NCBI RefSeq assembly: GCF_000745125.1
Contig: NZ_JQNF01000003.1
Coordinates: 310,001-374,000 of the forward strand
DNA: 64,000 nt
Reading direction: 5' to 3'
Source of the DNA: Carnobacterium jeotgali MS3
GTDB lineage: Bacteria > Bacillota > Bacilli > Lactobacillales > Carnobacteriaceae
The translations under genes and the position numbers were made by a program. This document shows positions 18,595 to 27,674 of the stretch, piece after piece (within the stretch, counting starts at the first letter, position 1; each line of letters opens with the position of its first letter). The notes beneath the pieces are model-generated. The model made no database searches. It saw only the letters and a list, made by a program, of their open reading frames with translations, and was not told the DNA's origin.

Positions 18595-19683
18595 ATGAAA
18601 GTGTTACACATCAATGCAGGTTTAGAAGATGGCGGTGGAAAAAATCATATCCTCTCCTTACTCTCACAATTTGACCCAACAATAGCCGAGTTGCTCGTCT
18701 TAGAAGACGGTATTATTGCGGATGAAGCTCAAAAATTAGGCATCACGGTACATGTTCTTAAACAGCGGTCGCGTTACGATCTCTCTATTTTAAAACGGTT
18801 GACGCAGTTTATTAATAACCATTCTTTTGATATCGTTCATACACATGGTGCACGTGCAAATTTTATCTTCTCAACGATTCGTAAAAAAGTTGCTGCACGT
18901 TGGCTTATCACGGTTCATAGTGATCCAACACTTGATTTTATGAACCGAGGCATAAAAGGCACCTTGTTCACCAAATTCAATCTGGCTAGTTTAAAAAAAG
19001 CGGACCACTTAATTGTCGTCACGGATAGTTTGATACAACCGTTGCTTAAATTAGGCATCAGCCAGAAAAAAATGACCATTATCTATAACGGCCTCCAATT
19101 TGAACCGCATACACCTAAACCGTCTATAAAAAACACGGTATTTACCTTAACTTGCATTGCTCGTTTGCATCCAATAAAAGGGCATGCTCTTTTATTGGAC
19201 AGTCTACATGCTGCTCGTTTTACTAAATTCACCTTAAATTTAGTTGGCGATGGAGAGCTAAAAGCTTCTCTTGAAAAAAAAATCCAACAACTAACTATGC
19301 AAGAGCAGGTAAATTTCTTAGGTTTTTTAAACAAACCACAAGTAGATGAAACCATTGCAAATTCGGATATCACCGTTTTAGCCTCTTATAACGAGGGATT
19401 TCCGATGGTATTGCTGGAATCTGCTAATCAAAAAACGCCTTTTATTGCTACAGATGTCGGCGATATTGCTCTATTAGTGCCAGATAAAAGTTATGGCTGG
19501 TGTGTTCCAGCTGGATCTACTGAGTCGTTAACAGATGCACTTAATGAAGCTTATGCTGCCTGGGAAAATCAGACATTAGCGTCTAAAGGGGAACGTCTTT
19601 ATCAATTAGCTTCCAACGAGTTTTCTCTTGAACGGTTTTACCGTCATACTTTTGCTCTTTATGAGGAATTAGTACACTCTTAA
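18595..19683 (+). CDS. Glycosyltransferase family 4
   Basis: 362 aa, GT-B fold. The N-terminus KVLHINAGLEDGGGKNHILS is the glycine-rich acceptor-domain opening; HTHGARANF follows near residue 85. The donor domain carries CIARLHPIKGH, VGDGELKASL and ASYNEGFPMVLLESANQKTP, the retaining GT4 E(x7)E motif. ATG with GAGG upstream. It sits behind the WecG/TagA gene but after a terminator, so it is probably transcribed separately. Likely role: wall glycan or glycolipid synthesis. Confidence 0.85.
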   Translation: MKVLHINAGLEDGGGKNHILSLLSQFDPTIAELLVLEDGIIADEAQKLGITVHVLKQRSRYDLSILKRLTQFINNHSFDIVHTHGARANFIFSTIRKKVAARWLITVHSDPTLDFMNRGIKGTLFTKFNLASLKKADHLIVVTDSLIQPLLKLGISQKKMTIIYNGLQFEPHTPKPSIKNTVFTLTCIARLHPIKGHALLLDSLHAARFTKFTLNLVGDGELKASLEKKIQQLTMQEQVNFLGFLNKPQVDETIANSDITVLASYNEGFPMVLLESANQKTPFIATDVGDIALLVPDKSYGWCVPAGSTESLTDALNEAYAAWENQTLASKGERLYQLASNEFSLERFYRHTFALYEELVHS

Positions 19684-19732
19684 ACAAGTAGTTTACTTGG
19701 ATAAAACATGACTTCCATTGCAGAATTAACCT

Positions 19733-19758
19733 TTCCTTTGGTATACTTTGCAAAGGAA
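19733..19758 (+). promoter_or_regulatory. Extended -10 promoter of flavodoxin inside an inverted repeat
   Basis: TGGTATACT (19739-19747) is an extended -10. It is bracketed by a perfect 8-bp inverted repeat TTCCTTTG/CAAAGGAA (19733-19740, 19751-19758), so a protein bound there would cover the -10 box. The flavodoxin ATG lies 43 nt downstream of the -10. Confidence 0.5.
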
Positions 19759-19790
19759 TTACATAAGCATAGAAAAGGATGAGATGAAAA

Positions 19791-20246
19791 ATGGCAAAAG
19801 CTTTGATTGTCTTTGCAAGTTTAACCGGTAACACAGAAGAATGCGCAACTATTGTAGAGAAGGCTCTAGAAGATTTAGGTGTAGATGTTGAAATGGTTGA
19901 AAGCATGCAGGCTGAACCGGAAGATTTTTTAGATGTCGATATCTGCATCATCGGTACGTATACTTATGGAAATGATGCTAATTTACCAGATGAATTTGTT
20001 GATTTTTATGAAGAACTGAGTGAAATTGATTTAACAGGAAAAGTTTTTGGGGCATTTGGTTCAGGAGATCATTTTTATGAAAAATTTTGTCAGTCCGTAG
20101 ATGATTTCGCCGATAAGTTGGCTTCAATTGGTGCTGTAAAAGGTGCAGAAAGTGTTAAAGTCGATTTAGATGCCAATGACGAAGATATTGAAAACCTAGA
20201 AGCTTTCGCCAAATTATTAGTAGAAAAAGCGGCCTCTTTGTCTTAA
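19791..20246 (+). CDS. Flavodoxin (short chain)
   Basis: 151 aa, acidic, single domain. The phosphate-binding loop is SLTGNTEECA (residues 9-18), and FMN-contacting loops are TYTYGNDANLPDEF and FGSGDHFYEKFCQSVD. It is a low-potential electron carrier in the cytoplasm, usable in place of ferredoxin for example with radical-SAM or P450-type partners; none is adjacent. AAGGATGAG precedes the ATG. Convergent with the TetR gene, sharing a terminator. Confidence 0.95.
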   Translation: MAKALIVFASLTGNTEECATIVEKALEDLGVDVEMVESMQAEPEDFLDVDICIIGTYTYGNDANLPDEFVDFYEELSEIDLTGKVFGAFGSGDHFYEKFCQSVDDFADKLASIGAVKGAESVKVDLDANDEDIENLEAFAKLLVEKAASLS

Positions 20247-20298
20247 AACGGCTCCCACAAGCAAATTCGTCCAGTCTACAAGAAATTTAGTGCCAGTC

Positions 20299-20341
20299 AA
20301 AAAAAAGCTTTCCCGCAACATAATAGCGGGGAAGCTTTTTT
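20299..20341. terminator. Bidirectional terminator between flavodoxin and TetR genes
   Basis: Stem AAGCTTTCCCGC/GCGGGGAAGCTT flanked by A- and T-runs; it overlaps the last base pairs of the TetR stop region and serves both convergent genes. Confidence 0.8.
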
Positions 20342-20897
20342 AGTCTGTATAATTTGGTAATGACTGTACCAATGCTTGTTTGATGTAATCCGTTACATCT
20401 TTTTCGTGGAACTTCAAGAAATCTTGGGCAATCAAAACGGCTGTGCCATGAACCGTAATCCAAATATGTTTAAATAATTTTGTTTTTTCAGCTTTCGACA
20501 ACTCTTTCGTTCCTTCAATTTCTTTGAAAATTCCCATCATCTTATCAAACGAGATGATATGCATTTGATCCGTATCTAATTGGGATTCAAAGTATAAGGC
20601 TTTAAAAAAGATAGGTTCATTTTTTGCAAAATAAATATAATTTAAACACATATTGAGTAAAGGATCTTCTGCTCGATCTTTTTGGTAGATGGTTTCATTG
20701 ATATATGTTTTTATCTTTTCGACGAGTTCTTGTTTTAAGTCATCCATGTTTTTGAATTCTAAATAAATGGGTTGGGTTGAGCAATCCATCTTTTTAGCAA
20801 TGTTGCGTGCTGTAAAACCTTCAAATCCTTCTGTTTTCACAACTTGGTACGCTGTTTCAAGAATTTGTGATTTTAGAATTGTTTTTTTTCTAGCCAT
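20340..20897 (-). CDS. TetR/AcrR-family transcriptional regulator
   Basis: 185 aa. The N-terminal helix-turn-helix covers residues 8-55 (ILETAYQVVKTEGFEGFTAR then IAKKMDCSTQPIYLEFKNMD). Residues 75-185 form the ligand/dimerisation domain, all helical and without a recognisable ligand class. GAGGTGAG precedes the ATG. No divergent target gene is adjacent; the flavodoxin gene is convergent. Whether it controls itself or a remote target cannot be told from sequence. Confidence 0.88.
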   Translation of the reverse strand: MARKKTILKSQILETAYQVVKTEGFEGFTARNIAKKMDCSTQPIYLEFKNMDDLKQELVEKIKTYINETIYQKDRAEDPLLNMCLNYIYFAKNEPIFFKALYFESQLDTDQMHIISFDKMMGIFKEIEGTKELSKAEKTKLFKHIWITVHGTAVLIAQDFLKFHEKDVTDYIKQALVQSLPNYTD

Positions 20898-21316
20898 TTC
20901 AACTCACCTCTTCGGTATCATTTACCATCGATTAGGATAACTTATCTTTTTATCCTTTAATCATTTTCCAACAGAACCAACCGTTTTTGCCTTCGTTTTT
21001 TATAACTAACTGACTAACCTCATCTTGAAATTAAGTCCAGTACCAAACGACATTATTTTTAATTTTCTTTCTTAAACCCTACCTTGTACCTAAGTTAATC
21101 AGATCTTTTCTTCAATCATCCTTAACTTATTCTATCACTAATGTGATTAAAAGAGAACTTTTTTGTCTCGCAAATATGAACATCTGTTGACTAATTAATC
21201 AGCAGCCTAAATTGGTCTAGTCATTCCTCAGTCTGAAAATTGAGCCTAAACTACGAACAGGGATTACTTTAATCTGATTCAATCTTTCTCATTTTAAAAA
21301 AACTCTTTTTGTAAAA
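20898..21316. other. Long intergenic region without a gene
   Basis: AT-rich DNA between the divergent TetR and pepS genes. I see no coding frame with a ribosome binding site, no strong hairpin and no clear operator. Its right end carries the pepS promoter. Confidence 0.5.
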
Positions 21317-21345
21317 TTGTTTCTCTAACTTTCGTGTGCTATTAT
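21317..21345 (+). promoter_or_regulatory. Promoter of pepS
   Basis: TTGTTT, 17 nt, TATTAT, with a TGC extension directly before the -10. The predicted transcription start is about 95 nt upstream of the pepS ATG. Confidence 0.55.
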
Positions 21346-21445
21346 TATTTAGTAAGAGTCTGAAACTGAACGAACTAGAAGAATCCTCAATTGCTTTTAG
21401 TTTCTTTTGTTCCACCTCATTTCGTATTTCTAGGAGGAAAAGAAT

Positions 21446-22684
21446 ATGGTATTGCCAAACTTTGAAGAAAATCTACAAAAATATGCACATTTGCTCGTTA
21501 AATCGGGTATCAATGTGACAAAAGGACACACAGTTGTCTTACAAATCGATGTGGATCAAGCACCATTGGCTCGTTTGATCACTAAAGAAGCCTATGCTTT
21601 AGGCGCTACAGAAGTCATCGTGAAATGGGCAGATGATGTTGTGAACCGTGAACAATTTATCGGAACGCCTCAAGAACGCTTAACCGATATTCCACAATAC
21701 AAAATTGACGAATCCTTAGATCAAGTAGCTAAAGGTGCTAGCCGTATCAGCGTTCGTTCTTCAGATCCAGATGCATTATCTGGTGTAGATAGTGATAAAA
21801 TAGCTGCTTATCAATCAGCAGCTGGCATTGCATTAAGCGAACAACGTAAAGCTACACAAGCAAATAAAGTGAGCTGGACTGTTGCTGCAGCTGCTGGTGC
21901 TAAATGGGCTGCTAAAGTATTCCCAGATTTAACAACTGAAGAAGAACAAGTTGACGCTTTATGGGATGCTATCTTTAAAGCCGTTAACCTTTACGATGCT
22001 GACCCAGTTGAGTCATGGGCTAAAAAGGACATAACTTTAAATGAAAAAGCAGACGAATTAAATAAAGAACAATTTGTAGCTTTGCACTACACAGCTCCTG
22101 GTACTGATTTAACAGTTGGTTTACCTGAAGGACACCGTTGGGAAGGCGCAGGCAGCGACAACGTTCGTGGCGAACGATTCATGGCAAATATGCCCACTGA
22201 AGAAGTCTTCACTGCTCCTGACGCAAATCGCGTTGATGGTGTGGTTCGCAGTACTAAACCATTAAGCTATGCAGGAAACACGATTTTAAATATGGAATTT
22301 ACATTTAAAGATGGAAAAGTTGTCAACGTAACTGCTGAACAAGGCGAATCCGTCTTGAAAAACTTAGTTGCAACCGATGAAGGTTCTGCACGTTTAGGTG
22401 AAGTTGCTTTAGTTCCAGATCCTTCTCCTATTTCTCAATCAGGTATCGTTTTCTACAATACCTTATTTGATGAAAATGCTTCAAACCATTTGGCCTTAGG
22501 TTCAGCTTATGCCTTTAGCTTAATTGGCGGAACAGAAATGTCTGAAGAAGAATTACAAGCAGCTGGTCTAAACCGCTCAACTGTTCATGTCGACTTCATG
22601 ATTGGTTCAGATAAAATGGATGTAGACGGTATCCGTGCAGACGGCAGCACCGTTCCAGTCTTCCGTAATGGCGATTGGGCTTAG
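21446..22684 (+). CDS. pepS: M29-family aminopeptidase (PepS/AmpS)
   Basis: 412 aa, the normal length for M29 enzymes, which are cytoplasmic metallo-aminopeptidases acting on oligopeptides. Seen: VVLQIDVDQAPLARLITKEA near the N-terminus, VGLPEGHRWEGAG, the metal-ligand region NMEFTFKDG...TAEQGE, and near the C-terminus ASNHLALGSAYAFS and STVHVDFMIGSDKMDVDG with the conserved His and Asp. AGGAGG lies 8 nt before the ATG. Ala- and Glu-rich codon-optimised sequence suggests good expression. Followed by a strong terminator. Confidence 0.93.
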   Translation: MVLPNFEENLQKYAHLLVKSGINVTKGHTVVLQIDVDQAPLARLITKEAYALGATEVIVKWADDVVNREQFIGTPQERLTDIPQYKIDESLDQVAKGASRISVRSSDPDALSGVDSDKIAAYQSAAGIALSEQRKATQANKVSWTVAAAAGAKWAAKVFPDLTTEEEQVDALWDAIFKAVNLYDADPVESWAKKDITLNEKADELNKEQFVALHYTAPGTDLTVGLPEGHRWEGAGSDNVRGERFMANMPTEEVFTAPDANRVDGVVRSTKPLSYAGNTILNMEFTFKDGKVVNVTAEQGESVLKNLVATDEGSARLGEVALVPDPSPISQSGIVFYNTLFDENASNHLALGSAYAFSLIGGTEMSEEELQAAGLNRSTVHVDFMIGSDKMDVDGIRADGSTVPVFRNGDWA

Positions 22685-22703
22685 TCCGATAGTGAATAAA
22701 GTA

Positions 22704-22741
22704 AAAGAACGACTAGCATTTTCCTAGTCGTTCTTTTTTTT
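22704..22741. terminator. Terminator after pepS
   Basis: AAAGAACGACTAG/CTAGTCGTTCTTT stem followed by a T-run; A-run on the other side means it could also serve the convergent S1-domain gene. Confidence 0.85.
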
Positions 22742-22759
22742 CTATCATTTTCTACTGTT

Positions 22760-23647
22760 TTAGTTATTATTTACCAAACGAACAATCTTTCCTCGAATAC
22801 GTTTTTCTTCTGTTAAGACTTGTGTGATTTTAAAAGAGACCTTGTCGCCTTCTCTTACTTCTAGATGAGTAGGAATAGAGCATAGAGCATCTAAATTGGG
22901 TGCAATCCTTACAAAGATTCCCCATTTTTTGATATTCCTAACCGTTCCTAAAACCACTTGATTTGGTTCTATATCTGCTAAAGAAACAGATACCTCATTT
23001 TTATATTTCACAAGCGGCTCAACTCGCAAATTTTTATTTTCAGTAATGCGATTAAACCTTACTTCTATGCTATCCCCAATAGTTAAAATATCGCCTATTG
23101 TTGTATGGTCTTCAGCAAAATCTTTATTGAGCATCTGGACCGATATATCCCCAATAACCAGATAAGCGCCGTAACGCAAAATTTTTGTTACCTTTGCTTG
23201 AAACGTCTTGCCCTCTTTTAACTGCATATGTAGTCTATCAAATTCTTTTTCTTTAATTTTTTTAGTCGAACCTATTAGGAAACCTTTTTCTTCATTTACT
23301 TCAATCAATTGAAAATAAATCGTTTCACCTACGTAATGTGCCAAAGGCAGTTGCTGCTTTTTAAATGCTAAGTCTTCCCGCACAATGAAAACAGGCATGC
23401 CGTTTACTACTAATTTTAAGATATCGTTACCAAATTCTTCATCATATTGAGACAATAAAACGGTTCCTGTTAATTCGGTTTCTTGGTCAATCATGTCATA
23501 AAATGCATCATACTCTGTTGGTCGACTTACTTCTTGTTCAGTCTCAAAAAAAACGTTTTCACTTTTTTCCAAAACTGTAACATCCGATATAGCTGATTCC
23601 TTATTCTGCACTCTGATCCATTTTTTTACTAGATTCCTTATACCCAT
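22760..23647 (-). CDS. S1 RNA-binding-domain protein of unknown role
   Basis: 295 aa. Three S1-like beta-barrel segments are visible: about residues 60-130 (ELTGTVLLSQYDEEFGNDIL), 145-215 (GKTFQAKVTKILRYGAYLVI) and 225-295 (PNQVVLGTVRNIKKWGIFVR). The pattern GxVxxIxxxGxFV marks the last two. The start is the ATG at 23647, which has AAGGAG 10 nt upstream; the longer frame opens at a TTG inside a -10 box. It is shorter than ribosomal protein S1 and I do not recognise it as RpsA or CvfB. An RNA-binding regulatory role is inference. Confidence 0.8.
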   Translation of the reverse strand: MGIRNLVKKWIRVQNKESAISDVTVLEKSENVFFETEQEVSRPTEYDAFYDMIDQETELTGTVLLSQYDEEFGNDILKLVVNGMPVFIVREDLAFKKQQLPLAHYVGETIYFQLIEVNEEKGFLIGSTKKIKEKEFDRLHMQLKEGKTFQAKVTKILRYGAYLVIGDISVQMLNKDFAEDHTTIGDILTIGDSIEVRFNRITENKNLRVEPLVKYKNEVSVSLADIEPNQVVLGTVRNIKKWGIFVRIAPNLDALCSIPTHLEVREGDKVSFKITQVLTEEKRIRGKIVRLVNNN

Positions 23648-23697
23648 CTTTTTCTGCCCACTCCTTAACCTATTTACCAATCCGTTTATTCGTTTCA

Positions 23698-23706
23698 ATT
23701 ATAGCA
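23698..23706 (-). promoter_or_regulatory. Extended -10 promoter of the S1-domain gene
   Basis: The minus strand reads TGCTATAAT, 51 nt upstream of the chosen ATG. It shows that the longer TTG-initiated frame cannot be fully transcribed. Confidence 0.6.
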
Positions 23707-23815
23707 TATGTTTTTTTATTTTTAAGCACTTTTTTTCATTCTTTTTTCCGCCACACGTTTTTGACTCATTTAAAATGATTTTCAAATGAATAGAGCCCCT
23801 TTTTTTTTTAATGTT

Positions 23816-23858
23816 TGAACAATTGGTGACATATCAGCCATTTGTCACCAATTGTTCA
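23816..23858. promoter_or_regulatory. Perfect 16-bp inverted repeat, candidate operator
   Basis: TGAACAATTGGTGACA and its exact reverse complement are separated by 11 nt, midway between the divergent S1-domain and TetR genes. No T-run follows in either direction, so a terminator is unlikely. A regulator-binding site, possibly for the adjacent TetR protein, is the simplest reading. Confidence 0.55.
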
Positions 23859-24007
23859 CTACTTATTTCATCACATTTTATCTTTTAAATCTTCTTTTCG
23901 GGTATACTGATAGATATATCTAGTTATTTTCTTGCTTTTTATATCATGATATTCCCGTTATACATAGCTACTCATTTGCATTACCCTAAATACGAGGAGG
24001 AAACTTT

Positions 24008-24631
24008 ATGGTGCAAAAAGAAGTTATTGATATACGCATTTTGCGAAGTAAAAAAGCTATATCTGACACATTAATGGGCTTATTAAATGAACGTGATTTT
24101 AAAACCATTACCATTACAGAAATCGTAAACAAAGCCGGAGTGAACAGAGGGACTTTTTATAAACATTATGCTTATAAGGAAGATATTTTACAAGAAATAC
24201 AAGATGACTTTTTAGAACAGTTAGCGACTATGCTAGAAAATAACTATCAAGATGTCTGCTATTCTAACCTAAAAACAGTTCTTTTATCCGATGCCCTATT
24301 CAATTTTATTTATGACCACCGTAATTTTTTTCATTTAGCCATTCACACGGTTGGTTTCTTGAATTTCCAAATGCAATTTTCTGCTGTAGTAAAAGATTTC
24401 CTGATTAAGAATTTTTTCTCAACTGCCCAGCACGCATTAAAATCACCAGACCCACTAGCTGCCTATATTGCGAATGGTATATATGGCTACTTAGCGGAAT
24501 GGGACGAAAATGATTATGCTTCTTCTCCTACTGAAGCCGCTCAACAATTAACAGACATTTTCATTTTAGACCGTAGTATTTTTAGTCTACCCGCTGTGAA
24601 TCTTGTATCCGATGAAGAATTCGTAGATTAG
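24008..24631 (+). CDS. TetR/AcrR-family transcriptional regulator
   Basis: 207 aa. The HTH region covers residues 10-57: AISDTLMGLLNERDFKTITI then EIVNKAGVNRGTFYKHYAYK, a very typical TetR recognition helix. The C-terminal domain is of the type common in Lactobacillales (helical, FYDHRNFFHLAIHTVG-like core: FIYDHRNFFHLAIHT). AGGAGG precedes the ATG. The 16-bp perfect inverted repeat 150 bp upstream is a candidate binding site. The tRNA follows downstream. Confidence 0.9.
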   Translation: MVQKEVIDIRILRSKKAISDTLMGLLNERDFKTITITEIVNKAGVNRGTFYKHYAYKEDILQEIQDDFLEQLATMLENNYQDVCYSNLKTVLLSDALFNFIYDHRNFFHLAIHTVGFLNFQMQFSAVVKDFLIKNFFSTAQHALKSPDPLAAYIANGIYGYLAEWDENDYASSPTEAAQQLTDIFILDRSIFSLPAVNLVSDEEFVD

Positions 24632-24720
24632 CCTCCTTATTTTTAGAAATCTATCTGCTCTTGCTTCTTACATCTAGACATTCATTTTAAACTATGAGAA
24701 AATAGAACCTGTGTTGAAGA

Positions 24721-24794
24721 GGTCCTATAGCTCAGGTGGATAGAGCAAACGTTTCCTAAACGTTAGGTCGGGAGTTCAAATCTCTCTAGGATCA
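24721..24794 (+). tRNA. tRNA-Arg (anticodon CCT)
   Basis: A complete cloverleaf: acceptor GGTCCTA/TAGGATC with one G-T wobble, D-arm GCTC/GAGC, anticodon stem AACGT/ACGTT around TTCCTAA with CCT at 24755-24757, variable loop AGGTC, T-arm GGGAG-TTCAAAT-CTCTC, discriminator A. CCA is not encoded. It decodes AGG. Stand-alone gene with a terminator 26 nt later. Confidence 0.95.
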
Positions 24795-24820
24795 TCTAGC
24801 TACAATATCTCTAACCATAA

Positions 24821-24877
24821 AAAAGAAGCAAGACACTTTTTTCCAATTAAACTTGGACTGGGTGTCTTGCTTCTTTA
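24821..24877. terminator. Bidirectional terminator after tRNA-Arg
   Basis: Perfect 15-bp stem AAAGAAGCAAGACAC/GTGTCTTGCTTCTTT with a 25-nt loop, serving the tRNA and the convergent ABC operon. Confidence 0.85.
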
Positions 24878-24881
24878 CTTA

Positions 24882-26138
24882 CTACTGTTCAAATAAAATG
24901 TTTTCTATATGAACTTCTTCTCTTTTAGCTGGATAATCCGTCTTTTCCTCAATTATTCCTTCAAAAACAAGTTCGCCAGAATTGCTGTCAAAAGCCAGCA
25001 TCTGTAGTTCGTTGTCTCCTATTTTATAAGCCGTAACAAAGTACATGATGTCTTCGCGAACTTGCACGATTACACCTTCATTAAACATTGCCTGTTGAGC
25101 AGCTGACAATTCGCCTACTTTAACTTCTGTCAGTTCTTTTTGATTTAAATCGTACTCATACAACGATAAATTAGCGCCATCTTTTTTATAAAAATACAAA
25201 TTGTCACTTTCAGTTGACAATATAGCTGCTATTCCATGGCGGTTTAATTCTTCTGAACCACTGATTAAAAATTGTTCACCAGTTTCTACATTCACGCCAA
25301 TCAATTCATACACAGGCAGAGTCATCACTTGATTTTCTTCATACATATCCATATTTGTTGAATCATCATTTAGTTCTACACGGTAAACCAAGAAGTTAGC
25401 TGGCGTAATGCTCGTTGATGCATTCATTAATTCTACATATTGAATCTGTTTGCCTTTAGAATCAATCAAATCTAACTGAATTTTTTCGTCTTTTTCAATT
25501 TTTTCCTTTGGTATACTGATTGAATATAAGTGCTGTTCATCTTGACTGTTACTACTGTTTACGCGGTAACCATTGGTAATCACGATTAATTGATTATTTG
25601 CCACTTGCACATCTTCTACATACATATAGCCGTATTCGTCTGCTTTTGGAAGATTAACTGAAAAAGAACTTTCTTCATTCGTCTGTTTATTTAACACATC
25701 AATAGTGATTTTCGAATCTTTTGAAATCGTTGAAAAGTCATCAGTTGTAATCTCTGCATAGGCTAATATCATCTCATCTTCATAAAAATTAGCCAAATCA
25801 GAATTTTTCCCACGCATAAAGCCTCTATAATCCTCTTGTAATTGGCTTATTTTTTCATTAATATTTCCAAAACTTTTTAATTGATCTAAATAAGATTTCT
25901 CCGATTGATAAATTGTTTTACCCGGAGTTATTTTCATCTCTGTTCCTATCCCTAATTGACTGTTTTCATAATAATACCCTGTTATTGACATGTTTTCGGT
26001 TAAGCTTTTATCGCCACTTTTTGCTACAACAGAAAATTCAGGTTTTTTATTTGGCCCAAAAAGGGGCTGAATATAATAAATTCCAATTGAAAAAACGACT
26101 ACAACTACCAGTGCAATTATTTTCTTATAACGTTTCAT
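24882..26138 (-). CDS. Membrane-anchored extracytoplasmic protein of an ABC operon, function unknown
   Basis: 418 aa. One N-terminal membrane segment (residues 6-24, IIALVVVVVFSIGIYYI) with preceding Lys/Arg places the remaining 390 residues outside the cell. That part is acidic and beta-rich (repeated turns such as YMYVEDVQVANNQLIVITNG and LYEYDLNQKELTEV), suggestive of a propeller-like or sandwich fold, though I see no known domain. It is the last gene of the GntR-ATPase-permease operon, 16 nt after the permease, so it may be an accessory or sensing subunit of that transporter. Confidence 0.75.
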   Translation of the reverse strand: MKRYKKIIALVVVVVFSIGIYYIQPLFGPNKKPEFSVVAKSGDKSLTENMSITGYYYENSQLGIGTEMKITPGKTIYQSEKSYLDQLKSFGNINEKISQLQEDYRGFMRGKNSDLANFYEDEMILAYAEITTDDFSTISKDSKITIDVLNKQTNEESSFSVNLPKADEYGYMYVEDVQVANNQLIVITNGYRVNSSNSQDEQHLYSISIPKEKIEKDEKIQLDLIDSKGKQIQYVELMNASTSITPANFLVYRVELNDDSTNMDMYEENQVMTLPVYELIGVNVETGEQFLISGSEELNRHGIAAILSTESDNLYFYKKDGANLSLYEYDLNQKELTEVKVGELSAAQQAMFNEGVIVQVREDIMYFVTAYKIGDNELQMLAFDSNSGELVFEGIIEEKTDYPAKREEVHIENILFEQ

Positions 26139-26154
26139 TTTCTTTGCCTCCTTT

Positions 26155-26988
26155 TTAGACCGTTACTTTTTTATTTAATAAATAATGGCTTGTCCAACTG
26201 CTTAATCCAATAACCATTAACCCTAAAACAAGTTCTGCAATGAGTAATTCTTCTGGGTAAAGCCCTTTAAAACCCACTACTTCACTAGCAATAGTTGGGA
26301 GGAAGAACAGGAGAAATGCGACTGTGCCAAAAACTAAACCTAGTAGCATCCCTTTAAAACGGAAACTTCTTTCCAATAAGATCACCGTGAAGACAATTAA
26401 AAGCATCCCAAATCCAGCACCATAATGCATGATAAAAGCAATAAAAGATTTTGGTATTAGGATAGCAAGGTAATAGGATGATTCACTTAATTGTTGGATG
26501 GATAAATCTACTCTAAACTCGTTTGTAACTAGCCATTCTAACAATTGACCTTCAATCAGCAATAAAGCAAGTTGCGCTGCAATCAATCCAAAAATCATTA
26601 AGGCGATTGTTGTTAATTTGGACCAAAAAATGTTCATACGAGCCGTTGGCAACATCAATAAACGGTAGATAAAGCTATTTTTCCCCATCCATTCAATGTA
26701 CCAAATAAAGAAACTATAAAATAACATCGCCGTTATACAAATAATGATAGGTAAAGAAAACCAAGCATTATTTACGATCCAAAACATACTCATTTCGCCA
26801 GTTTCGCTTAAAAACTGTGCTTTAGGAATTTTATCTTGATAGAGAGCTACGTTTACTTGACTTAAGTACCTTCTAGATTCTACAAAAACAGCTATCAGTT
26901 GCGACACAGCTGTCAATCCAATCAAGACAAAATATAATTTTGCACAGCGATTAAATTCAAAATTGACCAGTTTTAAATAATTTTTCAT
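26155..26988 (-). CDS. ABC-2 type transporter permease
   Basis: 277 aa with six predicted membrane helices (about residues 18-36, 70-95, 110-135, 165-190, 200-225, 245-265). No substrate-specific motif is recognisable. The start overlaps the ATPase stop by 4 nt (ATGA), implying translational coupling. As in YtrA-type operons, it would form the membrane part of an exporter paired with the adjacent ATPase. Envelope-stress or peptide resistance is a guess from operon type. Confidence 0.85.
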   Translation of the reverse strand: MKNYLKLVNFEFNRCAKLYFVLIGLTAVSQLIAVFVESRRYLSQVNVALYQDKIPKAQFLSETGEMSMFWIVNNAWFSLPIIICITAMLFYSFFIWYIEWMGKNSFIYRLLMLPTARMNIFWSKLTTIALMIFGLIAAQLALLLIEGQLLEWLVTNEFRVDLSIQQLSESSYYLAILIPKSFIAFIMHYGAGFGMLLIVFTVILLERSFRFKGMLLGLVFGTVAFLLFFLPTIASEVVGFKGLYPEELLIAELVLGLMVIGLSSWTSHYLLNKKVTV

Positions 26989-27674
26989 GGTTGGAACACC
27001 TCTCTCATAACATCAACAACCGATTTCCCTTCCTCTTCACGGACCTGCTCTGCATTAAACTCTCTCAACACTATTCCCTCATCAATCAAGACCACTTTAT
27101 CAATCAAATGCTCAATATCATTGATTTCATGTGTCGTAATAATCACGCCGCGATTTTCAATCAAGTGACTGGTGAAAACTGCTGTAATTTGTTCACGACT
27201 AAAAATATCTATTCCAGAAAAAGGCTCATCCATTAATAAATAATCAACGTCTAAAGCTAATCCCAACAGCAGATTCACCTTTGCCGTATTCCCTTTAGAA
27301 AGAGCAGAGATTTTGTCTGTCTTTTCTAGTTTAAAAAAACCAAGTAATTCATCTGCGCGCTTTTGATTCCAAGTTTGATAAAAATCTTGCATAAATTGCA
27401 TGGCTTGTTCGATTCTGAATCCTGGCAACATCGTCATCGTATCTGGGATAAACGTGATTTTTTCATAACTAGTTTTACTAATTTTTTCTCCATCAATCAG
27501 AACTTCGCCGCTATTTACGGGAGTCAAGTTCATGATTGCATTCAATATCGTCGTTTTTCCTACACCATTTATGCCGATGATACAGGTGATTTCACCTTTG
27601 TTAGCCGTAAATGAAATCCCCTTCAAAACTTTTTTTCGTCCAAATTTTTTCGTTAATCCTTTTACTTCAATCAT
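26985..27674 (-). CDS. ABC transporter ATP-binding protein
   Basis: 229 aa, one nucleotide-binding domain. Walker A GINGVGKTTIL (residues about 37-47), the signature region LSKGNTAKVNLLLGLAL, which lacks the canonical LSGGQ form (LSKGN), Walker B YLLMDEPFSGID and the H-loop ITTHEIND. The chosen ATG has GGAGGAG upstream and overlaps the GntR stop by 8 nt; the frame opens nine codons earlier without support. Paired with the following permease. Confidence 0.93.
   Translation of the reverse strand: MIEVKGLTKKFGRKKVLKGISFTANKGEITCIIGINGVGKTTILNAIMNLTPVNSGEVLIDGEKISKTSYEKITFIPDTMTMLPGFRIEQAMQFMQDFYQTWNQKRADELLGFFKLEKTDKISALSKGNTAKVNLLLGLALDVDYLLMDEPFSGIDIFSREQITAVFTSHLIENRGVIITTHEINDIEHLIDKVVLIDEGIVLREFNAEQVREEEGKSVVDVMREVFQP

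Noticed and set aside
24721-24794. tRNA as attachment site of an integrated element
   Set aside because: No integrase, no duplicated 3' tRNA segment and no mobile genes nearby.
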